Positions 1-12,799 of a stretch of 64,000 nucleotides of DNA are shown here, in pieces. This DNA comes from Symbiodinium microadriaticum (taxonomy: Eukaryota; Sar; Dinophyceae; Suessiales; Symbiodiniaceae): positions 137,277 through 201,276 of the forward strand of contig LSRX01000424.1 of NCBI GenBank assembly GCA_001939145.1, in the 5' to 3' direction. Position 1 is the first letter of the stretch, and each line of letters begins with the position of its first letter. The notes beneath the pieces are model-generated. The model was given only the letters and a program-made list of their open reading frames with translations, did no database searches and had not been told where the DNA came from. Position numbers and translations under genes: made by a program.

Positions 1-27
1 TGTGGGGTCCTGTGAGGTCTATGGAAA

Positions 28-816
28 TCACGCCATTCTGAACATCCTTCCCAGAAATCTTGCGATGGGGTCTTCGATGCCCCTGGCCTGCACACAAGCC
101 TCAAGCTTTGGATGGTATATGCCTTCGCGACAACGCTTTCGCAACTCATCCTCTTCAGCGAGTGGCTCCAGGGTTGAGTCAGAGGCACAGGACCATGGTT
201 TTACTGCGTTCTCTCTCTCTCTCTCTGTCTCTTTGAGACCTTCAACCAACCCTTCACTACACCGTAACCCGCCTTCCAAAAACCCTTCATCCCCTTTATC
301 ATCTTCATCATCAGCATATGGGAGTGAAGGATGTGATGGTGTTGGCTCCGGTGGTGGATGCTGTGTACGCTGATTGTGGGAACTCTGCTTGAGCGTCCTC
401 CTTTCTTCAACGGTAACTCCTGCTCCTGGGAACAGAAGGATGTCTTCAGGCTCAGCTGTCATCGCCTTGAAAACGGACACTTCTCTCTCACAGGCTTCCA
501 CAGTCTTTGTAATGCTTTCCACGGGATCTTCCGGCAGTATGAAACCCAAGGACTCAAGCGTCGCACGATCCCCAGATCCCAAGCTTTGCCAATTCCTCGG
601 CATGTAACATATGCACACAGACCTGGTACCGATGTAAGGTTCGGTGCCATGCCACTTGGTACCACAGAATGTGGCCGCTCTACCGCCATCCAACCTGTTC
701 AGCTGCCCTGGTATCGGCTCACAATCCGGATTCACATACCTCCAGACAGCCTTGTCTTCCTCAAAGTCGCATTGCGAGCACTCCGTCCACAGATGACCCC
801 CACTGAAGCTACTCAA
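28..816 (-). pseudogene. Retroelement segment before integrase
   Basis: A 262-codon minus-strand frame (816 to 28). It carries paired cysteines early (TECSQCDFEED), an acidic low-complexity middle (YADDEDDKGDEG), and near its end CREGIYHPKLEACVQARGIE. That last stretch resembles the His/Cys pre-integrase motif of copia elements, in which G-H-x-P-x-x-x-x-C-x-x-C precedes an A-R-G-I-x-D-P string; if so, the first Cys of the CxxC is replaced here. The (TC)n run at about 210-232 lies inside this frame. The frame is otherwise unrecognised, and its assignment rests mainly on order within the element. Confidence 0.45.
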
Positions 817-1087
817 GCCGACAATCGTTGAAGCATACCTTCCATCATTTGGGTCCCTATGCGGCTTGAAAGCAACATTTTCAGCGACGACCAGCGATGC
901 AAAGGGATCCTCGTCAACATGTACTTCGCGAGCATCCGCGTCAACATCGGGTGGTCCTTGCTAGGCCGTGTTATCCCATGAAGGCCGCCCTTAACATAAG
1001 CTCCAAAGACCCACAGGTTCACGACCCCGGGCTCACCGACCACTTTGGATTTCCTTCGGTTGGACATGGGTTTCAAGCGTGCCATCT

Positions 1088-1950
1088 TCACAACTTCCAG
1101 CACCTCCTGATGTTCCAAACGACCTTGCTAAGCAGAGCCTCAGCACGGGTCTCACTAGTCATCTCAGCAATGCCCTTAGAACCCCGAATGGAATCGTCAG
1201 TCTCCTCCTGAAACTCCAAAACATCGTCCCAGTCAGCAACCTGGCTCTCCGGAGGAATCAAAGGAGGTCCTGATGAGTCGATGGTGGCCTTATGACCGCA
1301 GCTCCCTTTCTGCTGATGTCGGTAGTGTTTGGAGAGTGCGATACGCGCGAGTTTGAAATCCGACCATCGCATATACGGTAGCCCATTGGTGACGACACAT
1401 TCCACAGTCACGACCCTACCATGCTCAAAAGGATGTGGGTACGAAATTCTGGCTCCCTCTTGATCCCAATGAAACTCGCCTCCGATGTCAATGATCTTCC
1501 TAACTCCCACGATCCACTCTCCCTTGACCCCGTTCTCTGATATCATGCATACTTCTCCATGCTTGTTCAGCGTAGCTTTGCAATGTGAACCTGATGCAAG
1601 AGTAACTTGAAGTGACGTGTCACCCGGTGGCCCTTCGCCTGAGGACGAAGAACCTCGTTGGCTCCACTGTCAACAAGAACAAAGCCATCACTGACAGCAC
1701 GATTCCCGGAGACACAACACATGTTCGCAGCGCCCTGGCGCCGTCTACGGATCATGCTATGGAACCTTTGCTGGACTTCAGGGTCATACTCATCATCGCT
1801 CACAGGCTCCCCCGCTTCCCATGAAGCATAAAGTGAGAAAGCAAGTTCCTCAACCCGATCCCTGAACTTCGGAACGACTGTGGATGTCATATAAAACCCC
1901 CGCGTGTCGGACCAAGTCCTCAGCGACCTGCTGTTCAACACCGTGCTCAA
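1088..1950 (-). pseudogene. Retroelement aspartic protease region (copia-type)
   Basis: The minus-strand frame starting at 1950 contains GFVLVDSGANEVLRP, with the catalytic-type DSGA at about 1660-1671. Dinoflagellate copia polyproteins usually read as a D-S-G-A-T or D-S-G-A-N box followed by LRP (family knowledge). The following frame (1546 to 1088) reads on through GEWIVGVRKIIDIGGEFHWD and a stretch on polarity of V-V-T-N-G-L-P, which matches the region that normally follows the protease. The two parts are in different frames, so a frameshift separates them near 1550. Only the first half of the retropepsin fold is easy to see. Activity is unlikely in this copy. Confidence 0.7.
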
Positions 1951-2310
1951 TCAAATCTCGAGGGCCTAAAAAAGCAAGATCATCAGCGAACTCGGCACCC
2001 AACAATCGCAAAGTCTCAGTCAACTGTCCAAACCCATGGCCGCTCAGCACTTCTGCCAACATGCTCAAACTCAGCATGCGCTCTGTAGACAATGTTGCCC
2101 AGACGAGTCCACATCTTCCACTCCAGACCCGTCAGGCGCAAGCTCCAAACCCATGCAACTTCCTCATCAATCTCCTCCTGAAACTCATCCCCAAACTCAC
2201 TCGGAGTAAGATCGTTACTTCCAACGCTATCCAGCTCGGAAAGTTCTGAAGGGGAGTTGTTGTCGTCAGAGTTCGGGTAGGACTCACACTGCTTGAATGC
2301 ACACGAATGG

Positions 2311-3016
2311 TCATCGCTGATTTCGCCTCGCCGCCTTTGCATCCGGTTTTGCCTTAGCCTTAGCTTCAGCTTCCTTAGCCGCTGCCTTTGCCCCTGCTCT
2401 TGCTTCCTTGGCCTCGGCCTTCGACTTACCATCAGGTTTTGCCTTAGCCTTAGCTTCAGCTCCCTTGGCTCCTTTGTCCTTTCCTTTTCCTTTTGCCTTG
2501 GCTCCCTTCGGCTCGGCATGCATGTACTCACAATTCTCTCCCTTCAAGCATCCTCGCTCTGTGTTGAAGAAAGCACAAGGAGTGAACCTGGTATCACCCG
2601 CTGCATTGCCCTTCTTGCCCTTGCCCTTGCCCTGAGCTGCTGTGACTTCATACTCCCCAGTGCTGGCCTCATATCCCTTGGGCTGGCTTGGAGTTCTCCT
2701 CAGCTGCAAGGCGCCTGGCCTCTGATTCAATCGCCGTCAACAAAAGACTCACACCCTCCTCGGTAGGATTCAATATCTCAGGGCGAAGTCGTAACAAGTT
2801 CAAGCGAGTACTCAGGGTGGCATTCTTCTTTTCCAAGGACTTGACAAGATTGTTCAGGGATGCAATCGCTTCGTGAGGAGGGTGGCTAGGCAATCCCAGA
2901 GTAGTTGTTCGCGAGTTTGCCAATTTAAACCTGCGCAACGTAGCCAAACACTCCGTGAATGACGATGCTAAAGGCAGATTTCGCAAGAAACTTGTCAAAG
3001 ATGCTTTCTCTTCCAC
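2311..3016 (-). pseudogene. Gag C-terminal part with CCCH zinc finger and Lys/Ala-rich tail
   Basis: Two overlapping minus-strand frames cover this piece. The first (3016 to 2669) has a leucine-rich helical stretch ending in AAEENSKPAQGI. The second (2730 to 2311) holds TPCAFFNTERGCLKGENCEYMH, here read as C-X8-C-X5-C-X3-H, a CCCH zinc finger. It is followed by a strongly basic tail of Lys, Ala, Gly and Glu built from an imperfect 30-residue duplication. The frame change around 2669-2730 is either a frameshift mutation or programmed shifting. A CCCH finger plus basic tail fits a nucleic-acid-binding nucleocapsid. The finger ligands are all present, so decay is mostly by frame breaks rather than by loss of these residues. 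Confidence 0.65.
2345..2480 (-). repeat. 90-bp direct duplication in the Gag basic tail
   Basis: The string ggttttgccttagccttagc followed by ttcagct occurs at about 2345 and again at about 2435, spacing 90 bases, a multiple of three. On the minus strand it encodes two copies of an AEAKAKAKPD-type peptide. The copies have diverged after about 30 bases. Confidence 0.7.
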
Positions 3017-3154
3017 TCCTCCCGGTTGGTATCTCTCCAGAATGGCCTCAAGAATAGCCAGTGATGGGACAACCTGTCCCGCTGCTGATTCGATGACACC
3101 TCGCTTGATCTCTCATCCGTTGTCTGAGATAGTAAGGTCATGGAAAGACGAGAT

Positions 3155-4444
3155 TCAATCACATCCGGCAGGTGTTGTCGGCATCAAGTCCCAGTCACTC
3201 ACTCCCTTATCCATTCTTGTCTGAAACCGTTCCAATGCTCGGTCAATCTGGAACCTCACGTAGCGAGCAAAACCTACTCCCACACAGCTCGCAACCGAAA
3301 CCATTTCAGTAGCATATTGTGCAAACTGAAGCCCCTTTTCCCAGGCTTGCCCCTTCGGCTCCTGGATCCTTGGGAACTCCTTTAAAAGCTTCCACTGACC
3401 ACCTTGGATGCGGAGATCCTTGGATTCCAACTGCAGTGTGCGGCCTGCGGCTGAAGAGGTTTCTGATCTCACGAACTCACGGGGTAGAGCTGGGGGTGGA
3501 GCACTTGGTGCCCATGTACCGTGATCCAGCCCAGGTGGGTGCCTATACCAATCCGTTATCGGCTTCTCGTCATAGTCATCCCACCACTGATCCTTCTCAT
3601 CCTCGATTATTTCCTGAAGTGGCGTCCCACTTGCCATATGGTATGTTTGAACCTCACTGAGTCCTCGAGTTTGCCCCTCATGGGCCTGCGTGGGTGCTGA
3701 TGCGTCTGGCTTTGGCTCACGGCTCAAGATATGACTCAGATGACCTTGGATCTCCTCGTCTCTCGCCCGTAGCTGTTTACAGATTCTCTCAGTTTCCACA
3801 ACTCGCTCCATGACCGACGCAAGTTCTGTAGATCGTCCATGCTCCTCCTCAACGGACCTGGATGCCCTGGACTCAAGCTTCCGAACAGCCTCTTGGAGAT
3901 CGTGTATTCTTAATCCAAACTTGTCAGATTGAAGTTTATGCTGCCTCAGAAATGCGTCTCGCTCTACTTCGGGCCATTCGCCGCTAGCTAAGCCACGAGA
4001 TTCCAAAGCAGTCACACGATCACGAAGTTCATTCATCTGTTGGCTCATCGCCTCTTGAAGAAACACCTGTCCTTCTAAGTCCTCGACTTTCCGGACAAGA
4101 TGCCTCACGCTCTCTGTCATCTCACTCATGTGCTCATTCAAAGATCTGCATGCTTGACTTGCCTTGCCATGGGCCTGGCTACTCTGCAATGCTGCGTCAC
4201 GTAACTGTTCAATCCCAGCCACAGCAGTCGTCAAACCAGTTGCAAGCAAATTCGTTCGGCGCTCCATCTCTAAACGAAACCGCTCAAGATTCTTCTGCAC
4301 CTGATCAATGCCAGTCATGGCCACCATGTCCCAATGATTTCCCTCGAGTTGCCTCATCATTCGGATCACGTCGCCGTTGCCAGTCCTAATCTCGTTCATC
4401 TGACGGACCAAGAACTCTGCGCCTGACATAACAATATCACTCAC
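3155..4444 (-). pseudogene. Gag-like coiled-coil N-terminal part of the retroelement (429 aa)
   Basis: An open frame of 429 codons starts with ATG at 4444 (MSDIVMSGAEFLVRQMNEIR). Residues from about 40 to 240 are rich in Leu, Glu, Arg and Gln with heptad-like spacing and few helix breakers, so a long coiled coil is likely. The C-terminal third is acidic and Trp-containing (DEKDQWWDDYDEKP) and ends with GVSDWDLMP before a stop. No database family is recognisable by eye. Its position immediately upstream of the CCCH-protease segment makes a Gag or capsid-precursor role the best inference. The next open stretch (start 3016) is in the same frame, so the stop near 3155 may be a nonsense mutation or an intron rather than the true end. 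Confidence 0.6.
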
Positions 4445-7400
4445 TGCCCCGCTGTCCTGGCCAGAAACAGGAGGGCTCTGCTGATGCTGTGATGTTGCGG
4501 AGTGGTGGCTTGGAGCGCTTGGGCTCCTAACCTCTTGGTTAGGGCTTGCTTCTGTGATTCTGCTGAGGTGAGTGGGAGTCGGAGAAGGGAGACATCGAGG
4601 AACATCATTAAAATCCCCGCCATCGAGATTGCCTCACACCTCAATCCTCACTCACCTCCTAGCCCTGAATCCCCGAACGAACTTATCCCTCCCTGAATCC
4701 CCGAGGATGGGCTCAGGTCTAGGGTACCAGGAAGAGGGAGGACTAGGGTACCAGGACGGGAACCCAGACCCGAACCCAGAAAAACCCCGAATCCCATAGT
4801 TCACTCAAGGACTTTGTCGCATTCTTGAGCCACAGTCGGTGGCATAGTTTATGGTTAAGACCAAGCCGTCTTCGAGGCTTGTGCGTGTCATCCTTGCGCA
4901 GGGGCCGATGCATGTCACAAGCAACACAAACTTTGGGATAAAACGTCGCAGTGCCATGCAATGCCGAGGATGCACCAGTGCCTGATGTACAGTGTCCTTA
5001 CCTCGATGAACTTCTTCAAGTACTACATCCACGGCAAGGCACATAAAGCCTCAAAGGACCCACCTTGCCGGGTCGTGAGGCTCTCTGTGAAAGTCATGGG
5101 GACGCGTGGAATCGACTTTCGATTTGATGATCACATTCTCGCAGGCTGTTTTGGATAAGGTGTGGGCTGGCCTTGTTTCGTTTCAACTACCCTGTTTGGC
5201 TTAAGCGAACTCTCCTGCCTCACGGGCTGACATCCAATGATTGAGTTTCAGGGCAGCGCTGTGCAGGTCTTTTCACGGTGGCAGCAGCACACGCGGTTCA
5301 CGCTGTGACCCACGAGAAGGATGTGGGTTGTTGGAGCATCTGTTGTTTCGATACAGATACCGATGTTGATCCCGGTCTTGAGCCGCAAGCCCTCTGGCTC
5401 CGAGGTACTGCCATGCCAGGAAGAATTTGGTCAGGCCGAAGCGAGAGCTGCAAGTACAGACAGGTTGCTCATCAGCAACTGAGCCACCTGACCACAGAGG
5501 CTTTCAGCGCACTTCCCCTGCACAGTGATTGACGATGCTGCCTGAAGCGACGTGTTGTCCGTGTTTTAATTGGTTTCTGGCCAGGCGGCTGTTTTTGGCG
5601 AAGCCGCTCTTTGTGGGGCCCCTCATCAAGATTTGCGTCCCGGCTGTACATCTTCAGGCTTGAAGGTGGTTTGGCTAAACTGCAAAGTTGTTTGCACCTT
5701 CGGGACGAGACTGAGGAGTTTGCTTTGTTGCACATTTTGAGGACTGTTACCGGAACAAAGGACATCTTGTGATTGCAAGCTGCCTAGAATCTGACCTGTA
5801 CCTGCAACACCCACGGATGTGTCAGAACTGGCATGCTGCGACCGTGATATGAGCAACATATCAATGCTGTTGCTTCACTGTCCCCGCCTCGTCAGCCAAA
5901 GGCTCGCTGATGCGCGAGGCCACTCTTGCTTTCCCCTTTCTAGAGAGATTGCCTTGATTGGCCTGTGCTTCGTGTGGCCTGCGGGAAGGTCAGATTCCAA
6001 GTGGGAGCCCCTGTTTTTGTTTCATAGGTGGAGTCCGTAAAGGTCGTCAACATAGGCCGGTGACCCAGACGGAAATGGAGACCGTGGGCCGTTGTTCGGC
6101 ATGGTAGGCATGATTAGGCAGGAGTAGGGACAGGTCTAGGACGACTGCGACTTGTTTGTGCTCTGTTTTTAGCAGTGTTTCGCATTCTGAACGTCGTCGG
6201 TTTCTTTCTTGCGCTCTGCCTGTCAGACGCTCTATCCATGTGCCCTGTCTCTCTCTCGCCCCTCGCCCCCAGAATTGATGGTTGAGTCCCTTTTTTGTTA
6301 TAGCGCTTATGATTACAATGAATATGTCTATGTACAGTGTATGCCTGCCATTCCCAGTGCTGCTGTTGAGCAGAGGCGAAGTCCAAGTGCCTGCACGTAT
6401 AACCGAAAGAGAGCGTGGTTGTATGTGCACCTTTACATCCGTGCGTTAATGCATGCACACGGTTACATGCACTCGCGCGCACATTCATTTCTGTCAATTG
6501 TTGGGCCCTGCGCTTGCTTGGTGGGCTGTGCATGTTGTGCCTTCGGTTTGGGGCCAGCCATGCACGAGTTCGGGCAACGCGGCTCTCTGTTTGTATTTTT
6601 CTCACGTGGTTGGTCTGATGAAAGAGTGATGCAGACAGCCCCTTCACCGTGAGGCAGCAATGTGTACAACTTGGCGGATTTCGATCGCGAGCAGGTGCGC
6701 GTCGCAAGACCCCGCCTCCAAGAAGGAGCCGAGGAGTCGAAAGAAGTTTCCGCCAAAGAAACGCCTTTTTCTGTGTCTTTGGAGGCGACGGTTCGGTCGG
6801 CGAGCTGCGCGCAGAAGGCGCCGGGCCCCGGTTAGGGGTTTCCCGCCTCGCTCCCCCTTTTGAGGAACTCGAGATGCTCCACGATCAGACGGTGGCTGCT
6901 ATGGACAAGCTGGTGCAGGTTGTAGGTCGGGGCCGCAAAGAAAGAAACTTCGTGCCTGCAGGTGTCCACCGTGCTAGCGACCCCTCGACGATTGGATGCT
7001 GCAAGTACCAGAGTGATTCCATGGCTACCATTGAAAAGCCTAAGATGTTGTGATGATTGATGATGGTTGTGATGTCTTGGAGGCCACTGACGATGCAGAG
7101 TCCTGGGGTGCAGATTTGTCGGGATGACGTCTACGTCTCTGTTTTGATGGTCCAGGATGCAAGGTGCATCAGAGTCCCTGCATGCTTCCTGACCACGTGC
7201 CCCGGGAAGAGAGCGAAGTTGGAGCATGCACCACAAAACGCGTGCAGCACAGCCCCGGCATCGGAGCAAAGTCCCGTAGGAGGTCCAAGGAGATGAGTGC
7301 CATCATAAACGTATCCGGAGCCACGCTGAGCTACCAGTACAGAGCAATGTTTCTCCACATTCCGCCTGGCATCGCAGTACCTGCTCTTCAATGCCTTTCC

Positions 7401-9130
7401 ACCCTTTGGACAACCCAGCCGTTCCGTTTCTGAGCATTGCTGCCAATCATAGATCGCGGTGTATGGGTGGGGACAGGACAAGCCGTGACAAGCCGCTAAA
7501 CAGATGATTCTTGGTTTGAGTACAGAACCCTCAAAGCAAAAGGAAGAGCGGTATTTGTTGTGTGTTGGCTGGACACTTCGTGCTTGCTGGGCCAAGTGTT
7601 CTTTGGCAATGGAGCGCCACTACTAAAAATGGGCTCCTTCTGCTGTCGCCTAGGGCCTAGTGGGTGGAGTGTGCAGCAGCTTGATTTTGTGCTGCAGGCC
7701 ATCGCGTTTGCCCTCCAATCCTTCACAACAGATTTCCGGTCGCACGTCGTGTGGAATCGTATCGGCACCCAATCGTATCGGCACCGCCGATGTGCGACGG
7801 GATCTCTGAAAGAAAATTTCAAACTCTTAACACTACCAGCCCGCAGCTCCTGAATCAATGCGCCATTTCCAGTACCATCGTGTCCAAGTACCCCCTAAGA
7901 GCAGGAAGGCCAGGAGTTTTCGAGGCCGCATGAGGCCGTTGTTTGCCCATGGACTGCTGCGAGGCCAGGCGACGGAACCGCAGAGCCACGAGCCGCCGCA
8001 GGGGACGATGAGGCCGCCGCCAGCGTCTTTGAGGACACATTCGACGGCTCTTAAGGAACCATGGGTTGTATCTTATCGTACAAGATACCGTAGGAGTCAG
8101 AGTTCAAGCTTCGTGACTGAGCCTGCGATGTTGGCTCTGCTAAAACACTTCGTTGGTCTGAAATGGTTCCGTCGCGAGAACTACTAAGCTTGCCAGGGCT
8201 GCTGAGCTGCACGAGAGCTGCCCAGCTGCAGAAACCCACAATCTTCTATGGTAGCCAGTTGTTGAGAATCATCCAATTAGTGGCTCATGAATGAATGTAT
8301 GCGATTCCCACTGTCCCTACTTGTTACTATCCAGTGGAACCAGAGCCAAAGCGCAGTGGGCAAGAAGACATTGCAACACTAAATTTGGCTCCCTGTTTCT
8401 TCGACCCACCGATGTGGACGGGACTCAGGAGCTCCAGGATCAACCTCAATCTTTTCCCGGGGCAGGGATTGGTACACTGGATGAGGACGAAGGTATTGAA
8501 GGTCGAACCCTACTATGGGCGCGAAGGATTTGAACTCATGCCTATGTTAGTCTGAGCTCTCCTGCCGCAACCTCTCTCTTCCAAGTTGTGCAGGGCTTGG
8601 GAAAGAGCAGGAGTCTTTTGCCTGATCGTTGCTACTTTGCGCCCTGGTGCTGGCGGTATTGTGTTTTCGATTCTTTATGCGATGCCTCTGCCCCATGCTG
8701 TGTGGCCTGCTGGCGGTCGTCAAGGTCGCCCACTTCAAATCAAACATGATACAAATGTTGAAAGTCTGCTTTCCTGGTTGTCAGGCCGCGGATGAAGTCC
8801 ATGGTGCAGGCTCTGGTTTGCTGTGCGCACCATATGGGAGTGCACCGCCACGGCCACGACCCGCCGGCCCTACCCCTGCCGCTACCAATACCACTACTAC
8901 TTCTACTAGTTACTATTTTTTTTGGATTCTCGCCGGCCTTTTCGAGTGAGGAGAAGAAGGAGGCCTCGGACAGTGCACGGCGGCACCGCCTTGCCGTCCA
9001 CGCCACGTGCCTGCAGGGAGTACCATGAGCCCCGGCCCGCCCCCCCGGGCCCCCGGCCCGCGGTGCCGGTTTGTGCGGGACTCCTTGGTGGTAGGGCACC
9101 GTATACTGACAACAACGTCTGCAGTTCCTG
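4445..9130. other. Stretch with no recognised gene
   Basis: This interval separates the minus-strand retroelement from the plus-strand dynein gene. Near 4660-4770 there are short direct repeats (cctgaatccccga twice; ctagggtaccagga twice). One exon-like piece lies at about 6872-6931 (EMLHDQTVAAMDKLVQ followed by GT), and a few other short open pieces occur (8295-8555), none recognisable. The promoter and first exons of the dynein gene may be here. Dinoflagellate genes lack a recognisable TATA box, and I see no convincing start. Confidence 0.5.
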
Positions 9131-9156
9131 TCGTTCCAACCCAAAGTTTCCGGGGC

Positions 9157-12100
9157 ATGAATGAGCCTGAGTGGAAGAGCTTCACATCTGCATGTACTGG
9201 CGATGCAAAGGTCAAGTAAGTGATTTTCGATTCATACTTCTAGGCTTTGTGAATGAAAGGACAACCAGATGCTCGGAGACTGCGTGCGGCTTGTGGACTA
9301 CATGTTTCAGGCGATGTGTTCATGTGATTTGAAAAGCAAAGCGGATCCTTCCCTCGTGAGCAACAAACTTGACGCGGGCTGCATGAAAGCATTCAGCCAC
9401 AACCACGATCCGGCCTGGCAGCAGTTGCTTTTTCCTTTAGCCCGGGCCTTCAAAGACATCCAAGCATCTTACAGCCGCCCCGCACCGTGAGCGTTCGCAA
9501 GACTCGCCTGGAGGCGTGCCTCGTGAAGGTGGTCATCAACGCTCCTTTGCTGCACTGGCGTTGGGTCAGTCAGGCAGAGCGCAGCCAGATCGTGGATGCT
9601 GCAAGCTGGGGCTCTTCAACCCGAGGCATCTGTGGAGTTCTTCAACCGGGTGCTCAGCTCAGGATTGTTGTTCCGGAAGACTTGCAGGTTTGCGGAGGCC
9701 CAACAACCGGCAAAGGGACCATGGCAACGGAAACATAGAGGCCGTGAGTAGGGGGCCTCGAGCGCAAGGGCGCCCGAGATGCCAAGATCATACAGCAAAT
9801 GCCACGGAGAAGTGGTGGCCCTGGTTGCAGCGACTGCTCTGCAGTCTGCCCTGTATGTATGTATGTATGTATGTATGTATGTATGTATGTATGTAGATAC
9901 CCTGTGTTTTCAACGAGCGGTCCAGCTCCGTGATGAGGTTGACAGCTCGACGAAGATGTTTTCGATTTCCGTGGCGTATGGCGAGAAGACTATGGCACGT
10001 GAGGGTTGCGATATGTTGGCAGCATGGCTTCCGAAGTTTGATAGAAGAGCTCTACTCTTGATGCGCAGCTCACTTATTGCAGCTGGATTTTTTCGCCATC
10101 CATGTATTCAAGCTTTGCGTTGCTTGAACTTCATGAGAGTGAGTTCGGATCTCAGCCAACTCATTCACACATGGTTTGGAGGTGTTCGATCCTTCGCTGG
10201 ACCAGTTCCTTGAGATGCTGACAAAGCTTTGGCGTTCCTCGGTTCAGGCAACGACTGGAGTGACCAGCTTTTGTCCCTGAAGGATATCGCGTGTACAAGA
10301 AGTTGCATTTCCGTTTGCAGTCGCTGCATGGTCTTCGACCCTGGATGCTCGGCTGTATCAGGTGGTGAATGGCATCCTCTCGCTGCTGAGCTCGCCGCAC
10401 TATGCAGCTTCGTCCAACAAATTGGGCTTCGAGATCTCTGGCGAGGTTGCTGTTATAGGGCTCGAAGTTCACGATACAAGCATTCCAGGTGAAGCACCTT
10501 TCTTCCTCCACTGGCAGCACGCAGACGGCAAAGGGCCTCGGAGTTTTCGATCATACCGGGGTCTAACAGCTCAACGTGGGATGAGGGACGCAAAGATTGT
10601 CATCAGCCCTTTGACAGCCGTTCTACTGCCAAGAGGTGGAAAGCATCCTACACCACAACCGGCAGTTCAACCACTACACGGCTGCTGTGCGCGAGAAGAC
10701 CGGATTGGTTTGTGGTGTTTCAAGCATGTTTGGTATCCAAGTTGTTTGCAGCAGGGTTCCGTATAATTGCAATTGCAACTGCCACAAGGGATGGGTCTCC
10801 TTCCGACGTTCTGACGCAGCACATTGGACGCTGCTTGCGTAGGAAGGCACCTCCTAGGTCCTACTTCTATGCTGTGTCGTGAGTTGCAACGGCCAGTGAA
10901 GCTTCACGCGATGAGAGAGCCGGTTGACGACTGGCATCTGAAGTGCAGGTTTTCAGTGTGTTGGGCTGCAGGAATGCCATTCCCATCGCTACTGCCCTGC
11001 CTTCCACCACACAGTTTCATCAGCTTGGTACCTTTGCTGGCTGCGAGTCTGGGAGGATCTTTACAGACATCACCAATGCGCAGGCTCTTGACCCGGTCAG
11101 TCCGATTTTTGCGGTCACCAATCACCATACCTGACTCAGAAATTCTCGGACAAGCATTTCGAGCTGTTCCGGCGCATCCATGACTATGGAAACAGCCGGG
11201 GGGCCCATAAGGTATAAGCAACCATGCCACGTGCTTCTTGCTCACATCCCTCTAGCCCTCCTGTGGCAATCAGACTGGGACGAAGAAGCCTACCTGTCTT
11301 CCACGACTTCTCACGAGGCCCGCACTTTCGAACGCCGGTTTCGGGATTATGGGTTGCCTTTCGTTGCAAAGCCTCAAATGTGGTGGAGTTTTCCAGAGGG
11401 ACAGGTTGGAAGGGCCGATCGCATCCCTTGGGAAGCGTTTCTGCTGACGGGCCCGCAACCGGTGCGCAGGAGCTTGCCTCCGACATGGGCCGCATGCGCG
11501 AGTTCCAGGCGCGCGCCGAGGGAGGGCAGAGCGCCTTGAGAGGATGATGTCTTAGCCGAGACTTCTCAGGGTGTAAGTACAGTTCTGTCAAGTCCATCGC
11601 CGCTCTGAATCTGCGCGTGTAGCACCCAAAGAAGTTCCCGGCTTCGATCGTGCAGGCGGATCTGGACAAGTACAAGCCTCACCACAATGCCCAAGCCTCG
11701 GGAGTTCGCCGTGCTCTACCAGGGCCGAGCGAGGCCCGAAGTACTCCGCGTGCTTTTTCCGGTGCAGGTTGGCATCATCGTCGTCGACGGGCGAACTCTG
11801 CGGGCGAGTGCGCTCCCCGGCCGCGCGGGCGCCTGCCTCCCTCTCCCCTTTGGACTCCTCTTCGAGCTCCGCGATGCTCCGCGATGCTCCGCGATGCTCC
11901 GCGGAGCCGCGAGCCGAGGCCTGCAGCCCGTGCCAGAGCGGGGCCTGGCGGCGATGAAGAAGCCCGGGGCCCCGGCACGGCTCGACTCCTCTCGGCGGCA
12001 GCAGCAAAGGGGGCCACAGCACGAAGTGCAGAGGGGCGTCTCCTTCGCGAGACTTCTCACTAGCCGGAGAACCCGTAGCCCGGTTGTCTGCTCTGCGTGT

Positions 12101-12799
12101 GCCGCGGGAGACCCTTCAAAGACTTCAAGCCGAGCACTGATATATACGTCTTACCAGTCGTAGCACACCCGAAACCCTCTGTTGCGTCATGCCAAGTCGT
12201 AGTGCCATGCACAAGCCAGGGCAAAGCTTAGTTAACATTCAGCGGGACCGCCAAGTTCCAGCCTGAAGCCACAAGGGCGCTCACGGACATCGCCCGGCGC
12301 AAGTGCCAGGGTGTTTTGCAGCGCTTCGACCATGCCAACAAGGTCCGCTGAGGGTGAATGGACTTCAATCGTCTTCTGCGTGTTAAATGTGTTCACATGT
12401 TTGTAATAATGCAAAGATGTTGTTTGCAAGCCAGATTTTCAGTGGATCTGACTGTCGAGACTCTGTCGTCCTAGTTTCGGTGCTTCTCCAGGATCGTCTC
12501 TTTTGTAGTGGTTTCGGAAAGACCTTACGGGTTTGCAGTTCAGGCCGTACTTCTCAGATCCAATCATGTGCGTGCATTTCTCGGAGGCATCAGCAAAGAA
12601 GCCGTTTTTGCAGTTGGCGTCACCTTTGGAACTTTCTGGGCTGTGTAAACTCAGTTGAGCGCAAACACGCCACCACCCGAACATGTCAGACACGGTTTAC
12701 CCACAACTCTCGTGCACTTCGTGCTTTTGCTTCCTTCCTGCCCGGCAGATTCTGGACGAGCGGCCGAAGAGTTTGACGGCCTATGCAGACTACGTCAAG
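9157..12799 (+). CDS. Dynein heavy chain: candidate tail exons
   Basis: These pieces are open, flanked by AG acceptors and GT or GC donors, and dynein-like in order, but individual identity is weaker than further right. Candidates: 9157-9215 ([12 protein letters not shown], followed by the textbook donor GTAAGT); 9269-9310 ([14 protein letters not shown], which fits the CIRLADYL-type tail helix of axonemal chains); 9632-9686 ([16 protein letters not shown]); 10182-10247 ([20 protein letters not shown], 22 codons, AG|G in and GC out); 10362-10445 ([20 protein letters not shown], 28 codons, GT donor); 10636-10704 ([20 protein letters not shown]); about 11140-11200 ([17 protein letters not shown]); 12749-12799 ([19 protein letters not shown] donor). 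The start codon was not found and may lie left of 9157. Confidence 0.6.

Larger units (their letters stand above)
1..4444 (-). mobile_element. Degenerate Ty1/copia-type LTR retroelement, Gag-protease-pre-integrase part
   Basis: Reading the minus strand from 4444 down to 1 gives, in order, a long coiled-coil Gag-like protein, a Lys/Ala-rich segment with a CCCH zinc finger, an aspartic protease motif (DSGA) and a Cys-containing segment that resembles the pre-integrase zinc region. This order is that of Ty1/copia polyproteins, and a CCCH finger ahead of the protease is common in dinoflagellate copia elements (family knowledge). The reading changes frame several times and has internal stops, so the copy is dead or needs frame repair. 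Integrase core, reverse transcriptase and the 3' LTR would lie left of the window. No LTR pair can be tested because only one end is present. It is the only recognisable coding material on the minus strand. Confidence 0.75.

Noticed and set aside
5180..5197. ctgtttggcttaagcg as a spliced-leader relic
   Set aside because: Three mismatches over fifteen bases and no gene start next to it; too weak to report as a feature.
8510..8545. gcgcgaaggatttgaactcatgcc looked like a tRNA T-arm on the minus strand
   Set aside because: The flanking bases do not pair as a five-base T stem, and no D-arm or anticodon arm could be folded.
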